Shown here in pieces: positions 55,774-64,000 of a stretch of 64,000 bases of DNA. Under the pieces are notes generated by a model that searched no databases, was not told the DNA's origin, and worked only from the letters and a program-made list of their open reading frames with translations. Each line of letters opens with the position of its first letter. Within the stretch, counting starts at the first letter, position 1. The DNA is from Gracilaria gracilis. Lineage: Eukaryota > Rhodophyta > Florideophyceae > Gracilariales > Gracilariaceae. The DNA is taken from NCBI GenBank assembly GCA_030374805.1, contig JARGSG010000030.1, forward strand, positions 372,001 through 436,000. The letters are read 5' to 3'. The translations under genes and the position numbers were made by a program.

Positions 55774-57344
55774 GTGCCGTGGAGGGAAATGCGCAGAGTG
55801 CAAAAAATGCGATCCGAACATTGTCAACAATATGCCGTTCTGTGTCATTTAAACAGAAGAAAAGATGTGAAATGGCTGGTGTGCTCGTTTTTGATCAGTA
55901 GACAATGCTCTCTGCATTCATCTGTTAAAAGATTTGACCCCGAACAAGGGACAACGGTTCTGAAGAATCACAGCAAGCTACACCTGGAGGACAAACGAAA
56001 AACGACGATGGCAAAAACGGTTGCAAAGGCCAGTCGGACGCAAAAAGAAAGCATTATTGGGGCCACTGCTTTTGCTATGTCTGCCGGTCTACTTCCTTTT
56101 TCATTTGCCTACAAGAACCCGGGCATGGTATCTTTCGCTAAAGCACTAGTAAACGCGGGAAGATCGGTACCTGTGAGTGCGGAGCGGGATATTGAGAACA
56201 TGTTGCCTTCTGACAATGCAGTGAGGGCGAGCATACAAAGACTTGCAAGAAAAAAAAGAGCTTCATATCGAGTACGCGAATCAAAAGAAGTACTGGCCCT
56301 CGGCGGTGGAGTAACGAGCGACGGATTGAAAAACAACGTTACTGGCACAAATTATTACGACTTCATGGCATACTACTTTAAGCTTGGTACTCCACATATA
56401 CTGACTAAGAATCGCCCATTTGAACTGGTGACAAAGAACATTTTTCTGATTGAGCACAAGGGAACGGAGACAGCGAATGCCTTGCGTTCAGCATTCGATC
56501 ACGCCTTGTTCACCCGAATTGGTTGTGAACTGGATGAGTTTATGAAAAACTTCACGTTTGTCACCGATTGTGCATCCACTATGCCGTGTATTGTTGGTGC
56601 ATCTGCATCCAGCCCACGTGTTCCATTAAGTGAAAAGTGGATGGGCTGTATTTCACATCAATTAAACACGGCAATGATGCACGCCACGAAGGGAGAAGCA
56701 GGGCGAAGTTCCGTTATTGCGCAGAACCTAACAGATGTGAAGGGAATAGTGAGAATCTTTAAGCAAGGGACTGGAACCAATCTCTTCCAGAAGATTATGC
56801 CCTCATAAAAGAGGTGGAAACGAGATCTAGAACAACTTTAAGTGTGGGCGAGAGGTTCTTGAAGTCGAGCAAACACGTTGCCTCTCTGATTTTGACGAAG
56901 GAATCTGAGCAAGCGAAGGCGGCATTTGATTCGCTTGCAACCGAAACGAAAGCCGATGTTGAGGTTATATATCCTGCTTTGCAGGCTATTGTTGATTCCT
57001 TTCGTCCAGTTTGTCACGTTCAAACTGTGTTAGAAGCCCAGAGAACGCCCACGCTACTTCTTATTCTGCCTATGTTAGAGTGGCTAGAGACTAAACTAAA
57101 GCAGATTGGGGAAGATATGGCGGAAGGACCAAACTACGAAGTCCCACATATCCTGAGTCAGCAGTTTAACCAAGTAGTGCGTCATTTCTTGACCCAAATT
57201 GAGACGCATAGCATATGGATAGCCGGAAGCCTTCTCCATCCTGGTTTACGCTCTTTGGGGTTTGTGAAGGACTGTAATAGGCGTAATGCTTTTAAGAGCA
57301 AAGGTAGTATTCTAGTTAAGCGTTTATTGCGTAATGTGGTATAA
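55774..57344 (+). pseudogene. hAT-family transposase, cut off by gypsy-D LTR
   Basis: 55774-56808 (344 codons) contains LLPFSFAYKNPGMVSFAKAL, GGGVTSDGLKNNVTGTNYYDF (first catalytic Asp region) and FVTDCASTMPCIVGA (second Asp). WMGCISHQLNTAMMHATKG follows. After a stop at 56806 the frame 56814-57344 carries on with the helical insertion and NYEVPHILSQQFNQVV, then SIWIAGSLLHPGLRSL, part of the hAT dimerisation region. The last codons lie in the LTR that starts at 57336, so the C-terminal W and dimerisation end is lost to that insertion. Confidence 0.8.
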
Positions 57345-57878
57345 TGCACAAAAATGAGAGAGTCCGAAGCGGTATTGAGACGGGAGCGGCGGCAGCGTAT
57401 AGTCTCGTGACTGTAATGAATCAAAACGGAGAGAAGGGGCGGAAGCACCCGGCGGTCGAGGGGAGAGTGGACGATTGGTATCACCAGGCACGTAGAGAAA
57501 CGTGCGGAAGGGTACGAACGGTCTGAGAAACCCAATACAGAGGTAGCTGTGCGGTGTCTCGTTAGTGGAAACTAGCGAAGAAGACGTTCGGCAGAAGATG
57601 CTTGTCGTTTACGATTGGGGGCCTCAGGAGATCTGAACTACAACTAAATATCGGGTCTGGGCCCCATTACTAACTACTGTACGATCGGTCTCATTTGCAT
57701 TGTCACCACCAAGTCCGTACACGTGGCCAACTTGTACGCTGTGCCAATCCGTCCGGCACTTGGTCACCAAATCGTACACGTGGCGGTGCCACGGCACCAA
57801 CCCATCGTGCACTACCCCTTCGTACGTGAACGGCTGATCAGACACATTCTGTACCAACCCGGGCCCACTATACTAAAG
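57336..57878 (-). repeat. gypsy-D 3' LTR
   Basis: On the minus strand it runs TTTAGTATAGTGGGCC to TTATACCACA and is preceded by the purine tract AGGAGGGGGATC. It matches the LTR at 24171-24720 over its whole length in the opposite orientation. Its left side abuts the hAT gene. Confidence 0.8.
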
Positions 57879-59026
57879 ATCCCCCTCCTACACTTGCGCT
57901 CCGCCCCCGGAGCGCCGCGTAGTGTTTTCAAGTCGCTACGCGTTTGTCCGCATGGTTGAGAGAGCGCCATAGTGTCCGGTCGGAAATTTTGCCGGGAAAG
58001 GGCGCGGCGAAGCCATGCCAAAATTTCCAGAGCGAGAGCGACGAAAAGAGCCTTAAGTAGGTGTGGAAAAGATCCAAGCCGAGTGAAGCGAAACGCACTG
58101 GTGCGCGAATGGGGAATCGAAGCCGCTCGAGGCGTGATCCGGGGTGTGCGCAACCGTTATACCTGTGCAGACCGTAGGCACTCGTTCGAGTACCGTCCAC
58201 GTGCTCGGCATCGCGTACGTTCAAATCCGATCGGAAATGTGCATCTCGTCCTGTAGGGCATCCGCGACGGTCGCCACACGGGGCGTGTCCGTTCGGTAAG
58301 ACGCGGCACGCGTGCGTGGAGTCCGTACTGGTTACGGGAAGCCACAGCGTCCGCTTTCGGAAAATTTGCCCAGGATGGGCGGGGCGAAGCCATGCCCGAT
58401 TTCCCTAAGTGGAGGAGACACCATAAGGACGGAACCGTTGGGGACGCTTTCCGTGTTACGCACGAGTGGGCGTGAAGACGGGTACTGACGGCAGCGAAGG
58501 CGTGCGTGTATCCGTGTCTTTCCGTGCGGTTCGTCTCGAAGGAGAACGCCCGATGGGGTTCCAATCAACACACCCAGCACGTCTCTATGGAGGCCTTCTG
58601 GCGGGTACGCGTATTGGCGCGCGCCGCACGTCTCGACGGAGAGCGTACGGCGGATGATCCCTTAGCGGTCGAACGCGTGTCCGTGCGGGTACGCCGTGCC
58701 CAAAGCGGTGGTTCTCTTTCGTAAATGGGCTGGCGGTCGAAGGACCGTCAGTGCTCATTGTGACCGTACGGGCAAGCGACCGTATGAATTGGACGCGATG
58801 CGACGCAGCGACGAAGCGAGTGTATATTGTATCTCGTGTGAAGTGGGTGGCGGAACGTCAGATCCTGATCCTCCAATAAAAATAAATTGGTCAGCACTGA
58901 CATTTCGTCCGCGCGGTGCCTGTACGGTGACATAGTCGTCGTGGCGATTCCAAACGGTCGGTAATACCTCAAGTACCGCGTTGTCGTGTTCACCTTCCCC
59001 TATAAGAGCGCCAGACAAGCGGTGAC
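57879..59026. other. Region between LTR and antisense gene, with internal direct repeat
   Basis: Holds no supported gene. A GGCGAAGCCATGCC-containing block (57985-58030) recurs about 365 bases later (58350-58400) in the same orientation. As the 5' flank of the antisense gene, it is the likely place of its promoter. Confidence 0.5.
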
Positions 59027-61222
59027 ATGCCCGAGTCGGTTCACTCCGTATCCAACCCCACGCACGCAATGGCGCCGACTCCGAGCGGCTCTGGTACACC
59101 GTCGACACCTTTCCGTTCGGTCCCGTTACCTGGTCAGAAGTATGACCATCGCTTCCGTCGCGGTCTTTCCGCTCCTTGCCGGAGGAAGCAGGTTCCGCTA
59201 TCCGTCACGGAATACGTCCAGAAGGGGTTCTTCGACGGCGAGCGCTTCGCGTCGATTCCGACTGCGCTACCGATGCGGCATATGGCGACTCGCAATCCGA
59301 AACGAACAAGCATTGAAGCTTGGCAAGCTCGCTGGAACCACCTGCCTGGTGTGACCGGACGGAGGAGTGAAGGGACCTACGGGCGGAGCGACATGTTATA
59401 CCTGCGCTGTCCGGAAAAGAAGACCTATCAGGATGCGTTGCAGCGTTTGTTCCACCGCTGCTCATCCGATTCGGGCTTTCCCGAGAAGTACATGAATCCG
59501 CTTGGGTTGGTGATGTTCGAACCGCCGTACGACAAGTTGTACTGGCGGGACCGTCAACGGTGTGGAAGTAATACCGCAACGGAGGCAAGAATCTGGGCGT
59601 CTCATGGGTTCCTGTACGGTTGGCACAACGTCGACTTCTTTGACGTCCCTGTTCATCGCCGATCGGACTTGTATTGCTCCACGAACGAAGTGTGGACCAG
59701 CCTCGATGTGTCCCGTAACCTATCCGTACCGACTCCGTCCGTGTTGGCTTACCATTCGGAAGAGCTCCTCAAAGGTTCACCAATTCAGGGTGTTGTCCGT
59801 CAGGTCGTATATGCCGAGTGGGCAGTGTTTGCCTTTATGACGTTCCTCCAGGCGGCCCACGAAGGTATCGAGGTCTTTAACCGTGCGGGAGACGAGCGTC
59901 TGTACCACAAGTACGGCCAAACCAAGTACGGGCGGTTTTTTCCGATGCGGTACAAACTGGTATGTATCCCGGCCGAGATGGGACTCCCGAACGTTCTCCG
60001 CGGCACCGTGTTTCCCCCGCAGGTCGGTGAGAAACTGTTACAGTACTCGTTGGAGACCGATTGGGATAACATTCCGGGGTTCCTGTGGTACGACTACTAC
60101 TCCGATACGTTCCCGGCGATGCCCTCGACCGGATCGGTCGCGACGCCGATCACTCGTGTCCTGAAGGGTCCGGAGAGTCTCCCCCCCTGGCCTTTCAAAA
60201 CCGTTCCGGACTTCTTCCCGCATGGGTTCATGGCGCAGGACTTCGAGGACGTGGCGCCACTGCCGACTCCAATGGTGACACCCGTTGAGGCGAAGACCGT
60301 TGTGGAGGCAGGAGTACAGGCAGGATCCGGTCGGAAGTCTTGGGACAAATCCGGTTTCGCCATTGAGGACAGCGCCAGCCCGCATTCGGACGGTGATACG
60401 CACAAGGCCTTCATGGCTTTCCGTGCGGCTTATATTCCGTTCGGCAAAGAGGAACCTGCGACGCTTGACGACGCCCTGTTGGCGGCCCGAGCATGGATGC
60501 GCCGTGCGGTCAACGCCGAGACTGCTCTCCGTGAGCAGGTTCAGGCGCAGCTTAACCTTCTCGGTTACCTCGGGGCCCACTCCTTGTTGGTTCTCGCGTC
60601 TTACGAGAAGTCCGTGACGGCTGGTCTGGGTATGGCGCCCGGTGTGGATGGGACGCCGATGTCGACGTTCGCACCACCGTTAGAGGAGTTGATGACCAAA
60701 TCCTATGAGGGCATTGGGCAACAAATCGATGCGGAGCGCATCGTCGACCACATCGTGAAGAACATGCGCCAAGCGGCGGAGTCCTTCTTCAAGGATGTCG
60801 AACTGGTTGCGCCCTATATTCCGCCCGGGGAAGAGCCTGAAGGTGAAGGCCAGTCCGGTGACGATGCAACGCCAAGCGGTACGAACGTGGCTCCCGAAGG
60901 GGAGACTCCGCAAGAGGAAGTAACCCCTGCGGTTCAGGATGTTCCCATGCCATCTTCGAGCGGAAATCAAGAGGGAACGGTGACCGTCACGGTTGAGGAA
61001 GACCTCATAGAGCCGGCGCCTGCACCCGCACGCCAATCGGGCAATAAGTCGGGTGGGAAGAAGAAGGTCGTGGCCACTTCGCCGTGGCCTGGTGCCTTGG
61101 CGTTCCAGCCGACGAAGACCAGTTCGCGTTTGCGTGGTGGTTCCGCTGCGGGCCGTGGTACCTCTCCGTGGGGTACCCGTGGGCGTGGTATTACGAAGCC
61201 CGGTTGGAAGAAGACTAATTAG
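59027..61222 (+). CDS. Intact 731-codon antisense gene of gypsy-D, unknown function
   Basis: The longest intact open frame in the window, ATG to TAG, transcribed toward pol and ending 278 bases from it. An N-terminal Pro/Ser stretch leads into a globular region of about 350 residues rich in Trp, Tyr, Phe and Arg (for example FGWHNVDFFDV-type and RLYHKYGQTKYGRFFPM segments). A helical region follows near residues 480-540 (LDDALLAARAWMRR, QVQAQLNLLGYLGAHSLLVL). Then come an acidic Pro-rich linker and a Gly/Arg C-terminus (RGGSAAGRG), which could bind RNA. No signal peptide or membrane segment was seen. It resembles no family I can name and lacks gag, protease, RT or env motifs. A decayed homologue lies in gypsy-B. 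Its integrity beside a pol full of nonsense codons suggests recent selection or a separate origin. Confidence 0.75.
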   Translation: MPESVHSVSNPTHAMAPTPSGSGTPSTPFRSVPLPGQKYDHRFRRGLSAPCRRKQVPLSVTEYVQKGFFDGERFASIPTALPMRHMATRNPKRTSIEAWQARWNHLPGVTGRRSEGTYGRSDMLYLRCPEKKTYQDALQRLFHRCSSDSGFPEKYMNPLGLVMFEPPYDKLYWRDRQRCGSNTATEARIWASHGFLYGWHNVDFFDVPVHRRSDLYCSTNEVWTSLDVSRNLSVPTPSVLAYHSEELLKGSPIQGVVRQVVYAEWAVFAFMTFLQAAHEGIEVFNRAGDERLYHKYGQTKYGRFFPMRYKLVCIPAEMGLPNVLRGTVFPPQVGEKLLQYSLETDWDNIPGFLWYDYYSDTFPAMPSTGSVATPITRVLKGPESLPPWPFKTVPDFFPHGFMAQDFEDVAPLPTPMVTPVEAKTVVEAGVQAGSGRKSWDKSGFAIEDSASPHSDGDTHKAFMAFRAAYIPFGKEEPATLDDALLAARAWMRRAVNAETALREQVQAQLNLLGYLGAHSLLVLASYEKSVTAGLGMAPGVDGTPMSTFAPPLEELMTKSYEGIGQQIDAERIVDHIVKNMRQAAESFFKDVELVAPYIPPGEEPEGEGQSGDDATPSGTNVAPEGETPQEEVTPAVQDVPMPSSSGNQEGTVTVTVEEDLIEPAPAPARQSGNKSGGKKKVVATSPWPGALAFQPTKTSSRLRGGSAAGRGTSPWGTRGRGITKPGWKKTN

Positions 61223-61499
61223 TTGACCGTGCGTACTCGTAGCTTTCTTTTCTCCTAAGTAAACTTGTGATTGTTTATGATGACCTGTGGGCCAATAGCA
61301 TGTCGTTCTACGAGTGCCGTTGTCGAAAAAGGCGGCGTTTTGTAAAAATCGGAAAGTAATTGACCAATAGGCGTACGTTGATGGCGGTTTGCCGCCCAAT
61401 GATAACGTAGTGGCGGCGTCTTTTGGTGCTTCCTGACGGTTCACCACTTGCGAGCCAGTACGTACGATCTCGGATCTCGGATCCGCCCCTTTCCACTCC
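61223..61499. other. Convergent intergenic region, antisense gene and pol
   Basis: 277 bases between the ends of the two convergent genes. It contains no supported feature. Confidence 0.5.
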
Positions 61500-62498
61500 T
61501 TAAGGTGTCGCCGTTACCGAAGGGTTTCGGCGACGCCAATAGCGAGCGATAAAGTGCGGGGGATGTGTTCCGGCGGTTCGAAGGTAATCCTGATCGGTGC
61601 GGTACCCGTGCCATCGTACGCGGTATTCCTGTCTGTTTGGGGTGTCGCGATGGTCGACGACGCGTTCCACCACGCTCGGAACTGTTCCGGGCGGTGGAGT
61701 GGGTTGGTCGTCGACTGGTTCGTCCGCATACGGTTTCTCAGGGTCAGCAGCTACTGTGCCGCGTGTCCGTTCGGAAGTGCACGGTGTGGTTGTTGGCCGT
61801 GCGGTTGGGGCTTTTGTCACTCTGTCAATACTAACGGTGTTAAGAATACCGTCTTGGTTCAGAGTGATAGTGGCATCCGTTGCGGATACGACCTTAACCG
61901 GGCCAACCGTCTTCGGTAAGAGCTTCCGATACGTACGTTCCTGATCCGTAAGGTCCTCCTCTGCGTTCTTATAGTCCGATCGGTCAACAAACACCTCTTC
62001 CCCAGGGAAAAAGCTCGGCGTGTACCGTACGGACTTATCAAAAGTTTTCCTTATAGCGCTGTTGGGCGCCGGTCAACTTTGTCCGAGCGGTCTGCAGCGT
62101 GGCCTGTGGGAGCTTGAGCGTGTAGCGTTTTAACCGAGCGGCCGTGGGCTTGTAGGCGTCGTTGGGTCCAGTGAAGTACTGGGCTCATCGAGCAGAACTC
62201 TTGGTGGTTTTCGCGTTAGCGCAACGTCGAACGGTGCGGTACCGAGAGATCGATGGATCTGTAGGTTGTAACCGTACGTAAGAGGTTGCACATACGCGTG
62301 CCAAGTGTTCTGATGATCTGCTACGTAGTGGCTTAACCTCTCCACGAGTGTTTTGTTAAACCGTTTGGCCTGACCATTTGTTTACGGATAGTACGCGGTC
62401 GTTAGTACGTGTTTGGTTCCCAAAGCGGTACATACAGTCTCAAAGAACTTAGAGACAAATTGAGTTCCGTTATCGGTTAGCAAGTAGTTTGGTATTCC
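61500..62498 (-). pseudogene. gypsy-D integrase C-terminal half and chromodomain
   Basis: From 62498 leftward: LLTDNGTQFVSKFFETV (second catalytic Asp), then a TAA in place of Gln in the usual HPQTNGQ, and NGQAKRFN, where the catalytic Glu is Lys. 62345-62130 continues with LSHYVADHQNTWHAYVQPL. 61994-61500 has LLPKTVGPVKVV, ILNTVSIDRVT and a chromodomain: VVERVVDHRD, EYRVRWHGYRTDQDYLRT and HFIARYWRR. Chromodomains steer integration to marked chromatin in chromoviruses. The catalytic loss and stops indicate that integration activity is gone. Confidence 0.8.
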
Positions 62499-64000
62499 CT
62501 ACGGATAAACGCAGTTCTCCAGGAAAGCCTTCGCCACTACAGGAGCTGTAGTTGACCGCAGAGGTAAAGAGCGAGCTATCTTGCTAAACCGATCGATAAG
62601 AAGTAGTATGTACTGGTAACCGTTTACGGACTTCGTGAATGGGCCGACGATGTCCATCGCCACGAATTCCAGCGGACCGGCGGCGGGGAACAGCTTCAGC
62701 AGCTTCTGCGACTTGAAGTGTGTTCCCTTCGTCGCCGGGCAGGTGCGACAGTCCCGTACGGTCTGGAATACATCATTGGCCATATGTGGCCAGTAGAAAT
62801 CTCGACGGAGACTTTCATGCATCCGAGTGGAGCCCGGATGGCCAACCAGACGGGGGTAGTGTGCCAAGTAGAGAACGCGTGCCTGCAGTGATGCAGGTAC
62901 GACCTTCTGGGTGGCGCCGTCCAGTGGGGCTTTGCGCACGATAAGTCCGTTTCGGTCAATGTTGAACAAAGTGACACCGTTGCCGATGTTTTTCCGTACG
63001 TACTCACAAGAAGGGTCATCTGCTTGAGCTTGTACCAGCTTTTCGACCGTGACCGGAACGATATTGGTTTCCTCCGAGGTGACAGCAAGCATCTCGGGGA
63101 TACCAGCAGATTTCCGTTCGGGCGTTGGCCAGTCGACGCAGACGTCGCTGTACTCATCCCCATTAACGGTAATGTTGGTGATAAAGTAGCCATCGTCCGT
63201 ACGGTCATTCACTAGCAAGCAGGGGACCTCTTCGTCCAATGGGGCATCGTCTTTGCCATCCGTCCGGATCCGAGAAAGGGCATCCGCTTGGTGCTTGATA
63301 CCCGGACGGTGGACGACATCGAAGTCATACTCCATTAGACGCAACCGCCACCTGGCCAATCGTCCTGACGCGTCCGCAAGGTTCGGTATCCACCTCAAAG
63401 AGTGGTGGTCAGTTCGGACAGTGAACCTCTGACCTTCCAGGTACGGACGGAGGTGCAGTATAGCCCAGACGACCGTAAGGCATTCCCGTTCGGTATTCGA
63501 GTATTGCCGTTCGGCCTTGGATAGAGAGCGGCTCCAGTAACCGATCGGTAATAAGCCTCCGTCCGATTGCTTCTGTAGCAGGGTATATCCTACCTGTCGG
63601 TCGCATGCGTCTGTATCCAGAACGTACGGGTACCCTTGACGGGGAATGGCCAAAATTGGCGCGCGTATCAGTGTCTGACTTAATTCGTCAAAGGCTTCGT
63701 ATTCCGTATCGGTCAATGTCTCAAACTTCGTGGGTTGCCCCTTCTCCAACTTGCGGTTCAATGGAGTTGAAATTCGGGCGAAGTTTGCGACAAACCGACG
63801 GAAAACGTTACAGAGCCCCAAGAACGATCAGAGCTCCGTCTGGGTCGTAGGCGGTTCAGCCTGCTTGATAGCGTTCTGTGTCTTGAGAGACACTTGAAGC
63901 TTTCCCGGTCGGATTACGTGACCTAGATAGTCCACGGTACAACTGAAAAAGTAGCACTTCTCCAGTCGGAGAGTAACACCAGCCGAACGGAGCATATGCA
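62499..64000 (-). pseudogene. gypsy-D RT end, RNase H and integrase N-terminal half
   Basis: The 440-codon frame 63821-62499 holds the RT thumb (GLCNVFRRFVANFARI), RNase H (YVLDTDACDRQVG, QYSNTERECLTVVW, RTDHHSLRWIPN, QADALSRI) and the H2C2 integrase zinc domain (VLYLAHYPRLVGHPGS, CRTCPATKG). It ends with the first integrase Asp (FVAMDIVGPF). A TAG at 62499 separates it from the rest of integrase. Upstream, TGA at 63828 replaces the Arg of TELRSF (Arg is kept in gypsy-A). RT text continues to the window edge (LEKCYFFSCTVDYLGHVIRP). Confidence 0.85.

Larger units (their letters stand above)
57336..64000 (-). mobile_element. gypsy-D: chromovirus-type retrotransposon with antisense gene (continues beyond window)
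   Basis: Pol runs minus from the window edge to 61500. An intact antisense gene lies at 59027-61222, and a polypurine tract and 3' LTR at 57890-57336. The 5' part (gag, protease, most of RT) lies beyond 64000. Confidence 0.85.

Noticed and set aside
59027..61222. The 731-codon gene as gag of an element on the plus strand
   Set aside because: No protease or RT follows it on that strand. It lies between a minus-strand pol and that element's own 3' LTR.

Overview
This is a 64 kb stretch of eukaryotic, transposon-saturated DNA. I find no tRNA, rRNA, CRISPR array, bacterial operon or ordinary intron-containing host gene. What can be recognised is a nest of transposable elements: four Ty3/gypsy chromovirus-type retrotransposons (called gypsy-A to -D here), one Ty1/copia element with both LTRs, a large KDZ/Plavaka-type DNA transposon with related fragments, and decayed PIF/Harbinger, piggyBac and hAT transposases. 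Intron-poor coding and this transposon mix suit an alga (a multicellular red alga is one candidate) or another protist. Taxonomy cannot be settled from the window.

Layout. 1-975 and 17224-21600 are two halves of gypsy-A (minus strand), split inside its integrase gene by a 16.2 kb DNA transposon (976-17223). That transposon has matching inverted ends, subterminal ACTAGC/GCTAGT repeats, a broken KDZ transposase (13469-16799, minus) and unusual cargo: a PanE-like reductase (2707-3561), a 2OG-Fe(II) dioxygenase (3586-5596, minus, with stops), a ParB/sulfiredoxin-fold protein (5603-7237, minus), a DNA-methylase-like protein (8636-9307), a SET-domain protein (9419-10132) and two coiled-coil proteins. 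A six-copy palindromic site array (7762-8026) and two long hairpins lie between the divergent ParB-like and methylase-like genes. A 361 bp palindromic MITE (22293-22653) and a truncated end (51551-51795) belong to the same transposon family.

21.6-25.5 kb holds direct repeats, a RING-finger fragment and a 550 bp LTR. 25483-30665 is a copia element with decayed coding. 31.5-32.8 kb is a Harbinger pseudogene, and 33.9-35.4 kb a decayed unknown gene. 36.9-46.9 kb is gypsy-B (plus). 48.8-51.2 kb is gypsy-C (minus). 52.5-57.3 kb holds transposon-associated fragments, ending in a hAT transposase cut off by the LTR of gypsy-D (57336-64000, minus).

Gypsy-D carries an intact 731-codon antisense gene downstream of pol (59027-61222, plus). 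A decayed homologue lies in the same place in gypsy-B, so an antisense extra gene seems to be a family trait.

The most interesting system is the KDZ transposon. It combines candidate DNA/chromatin-modification genes (dioxygenase, methylase-like, SET), a ParB-like protein and a candidate cis-acting site array in one mobile unit. Many genes here keep a reading frame for kilobases yet carry single nonsense codons. Where gypsy copies can be compared, the changes are CGA to TGA, CAA to TAA or G to A, which points to transition-driven (methylation- or RIP-like) inactivation.
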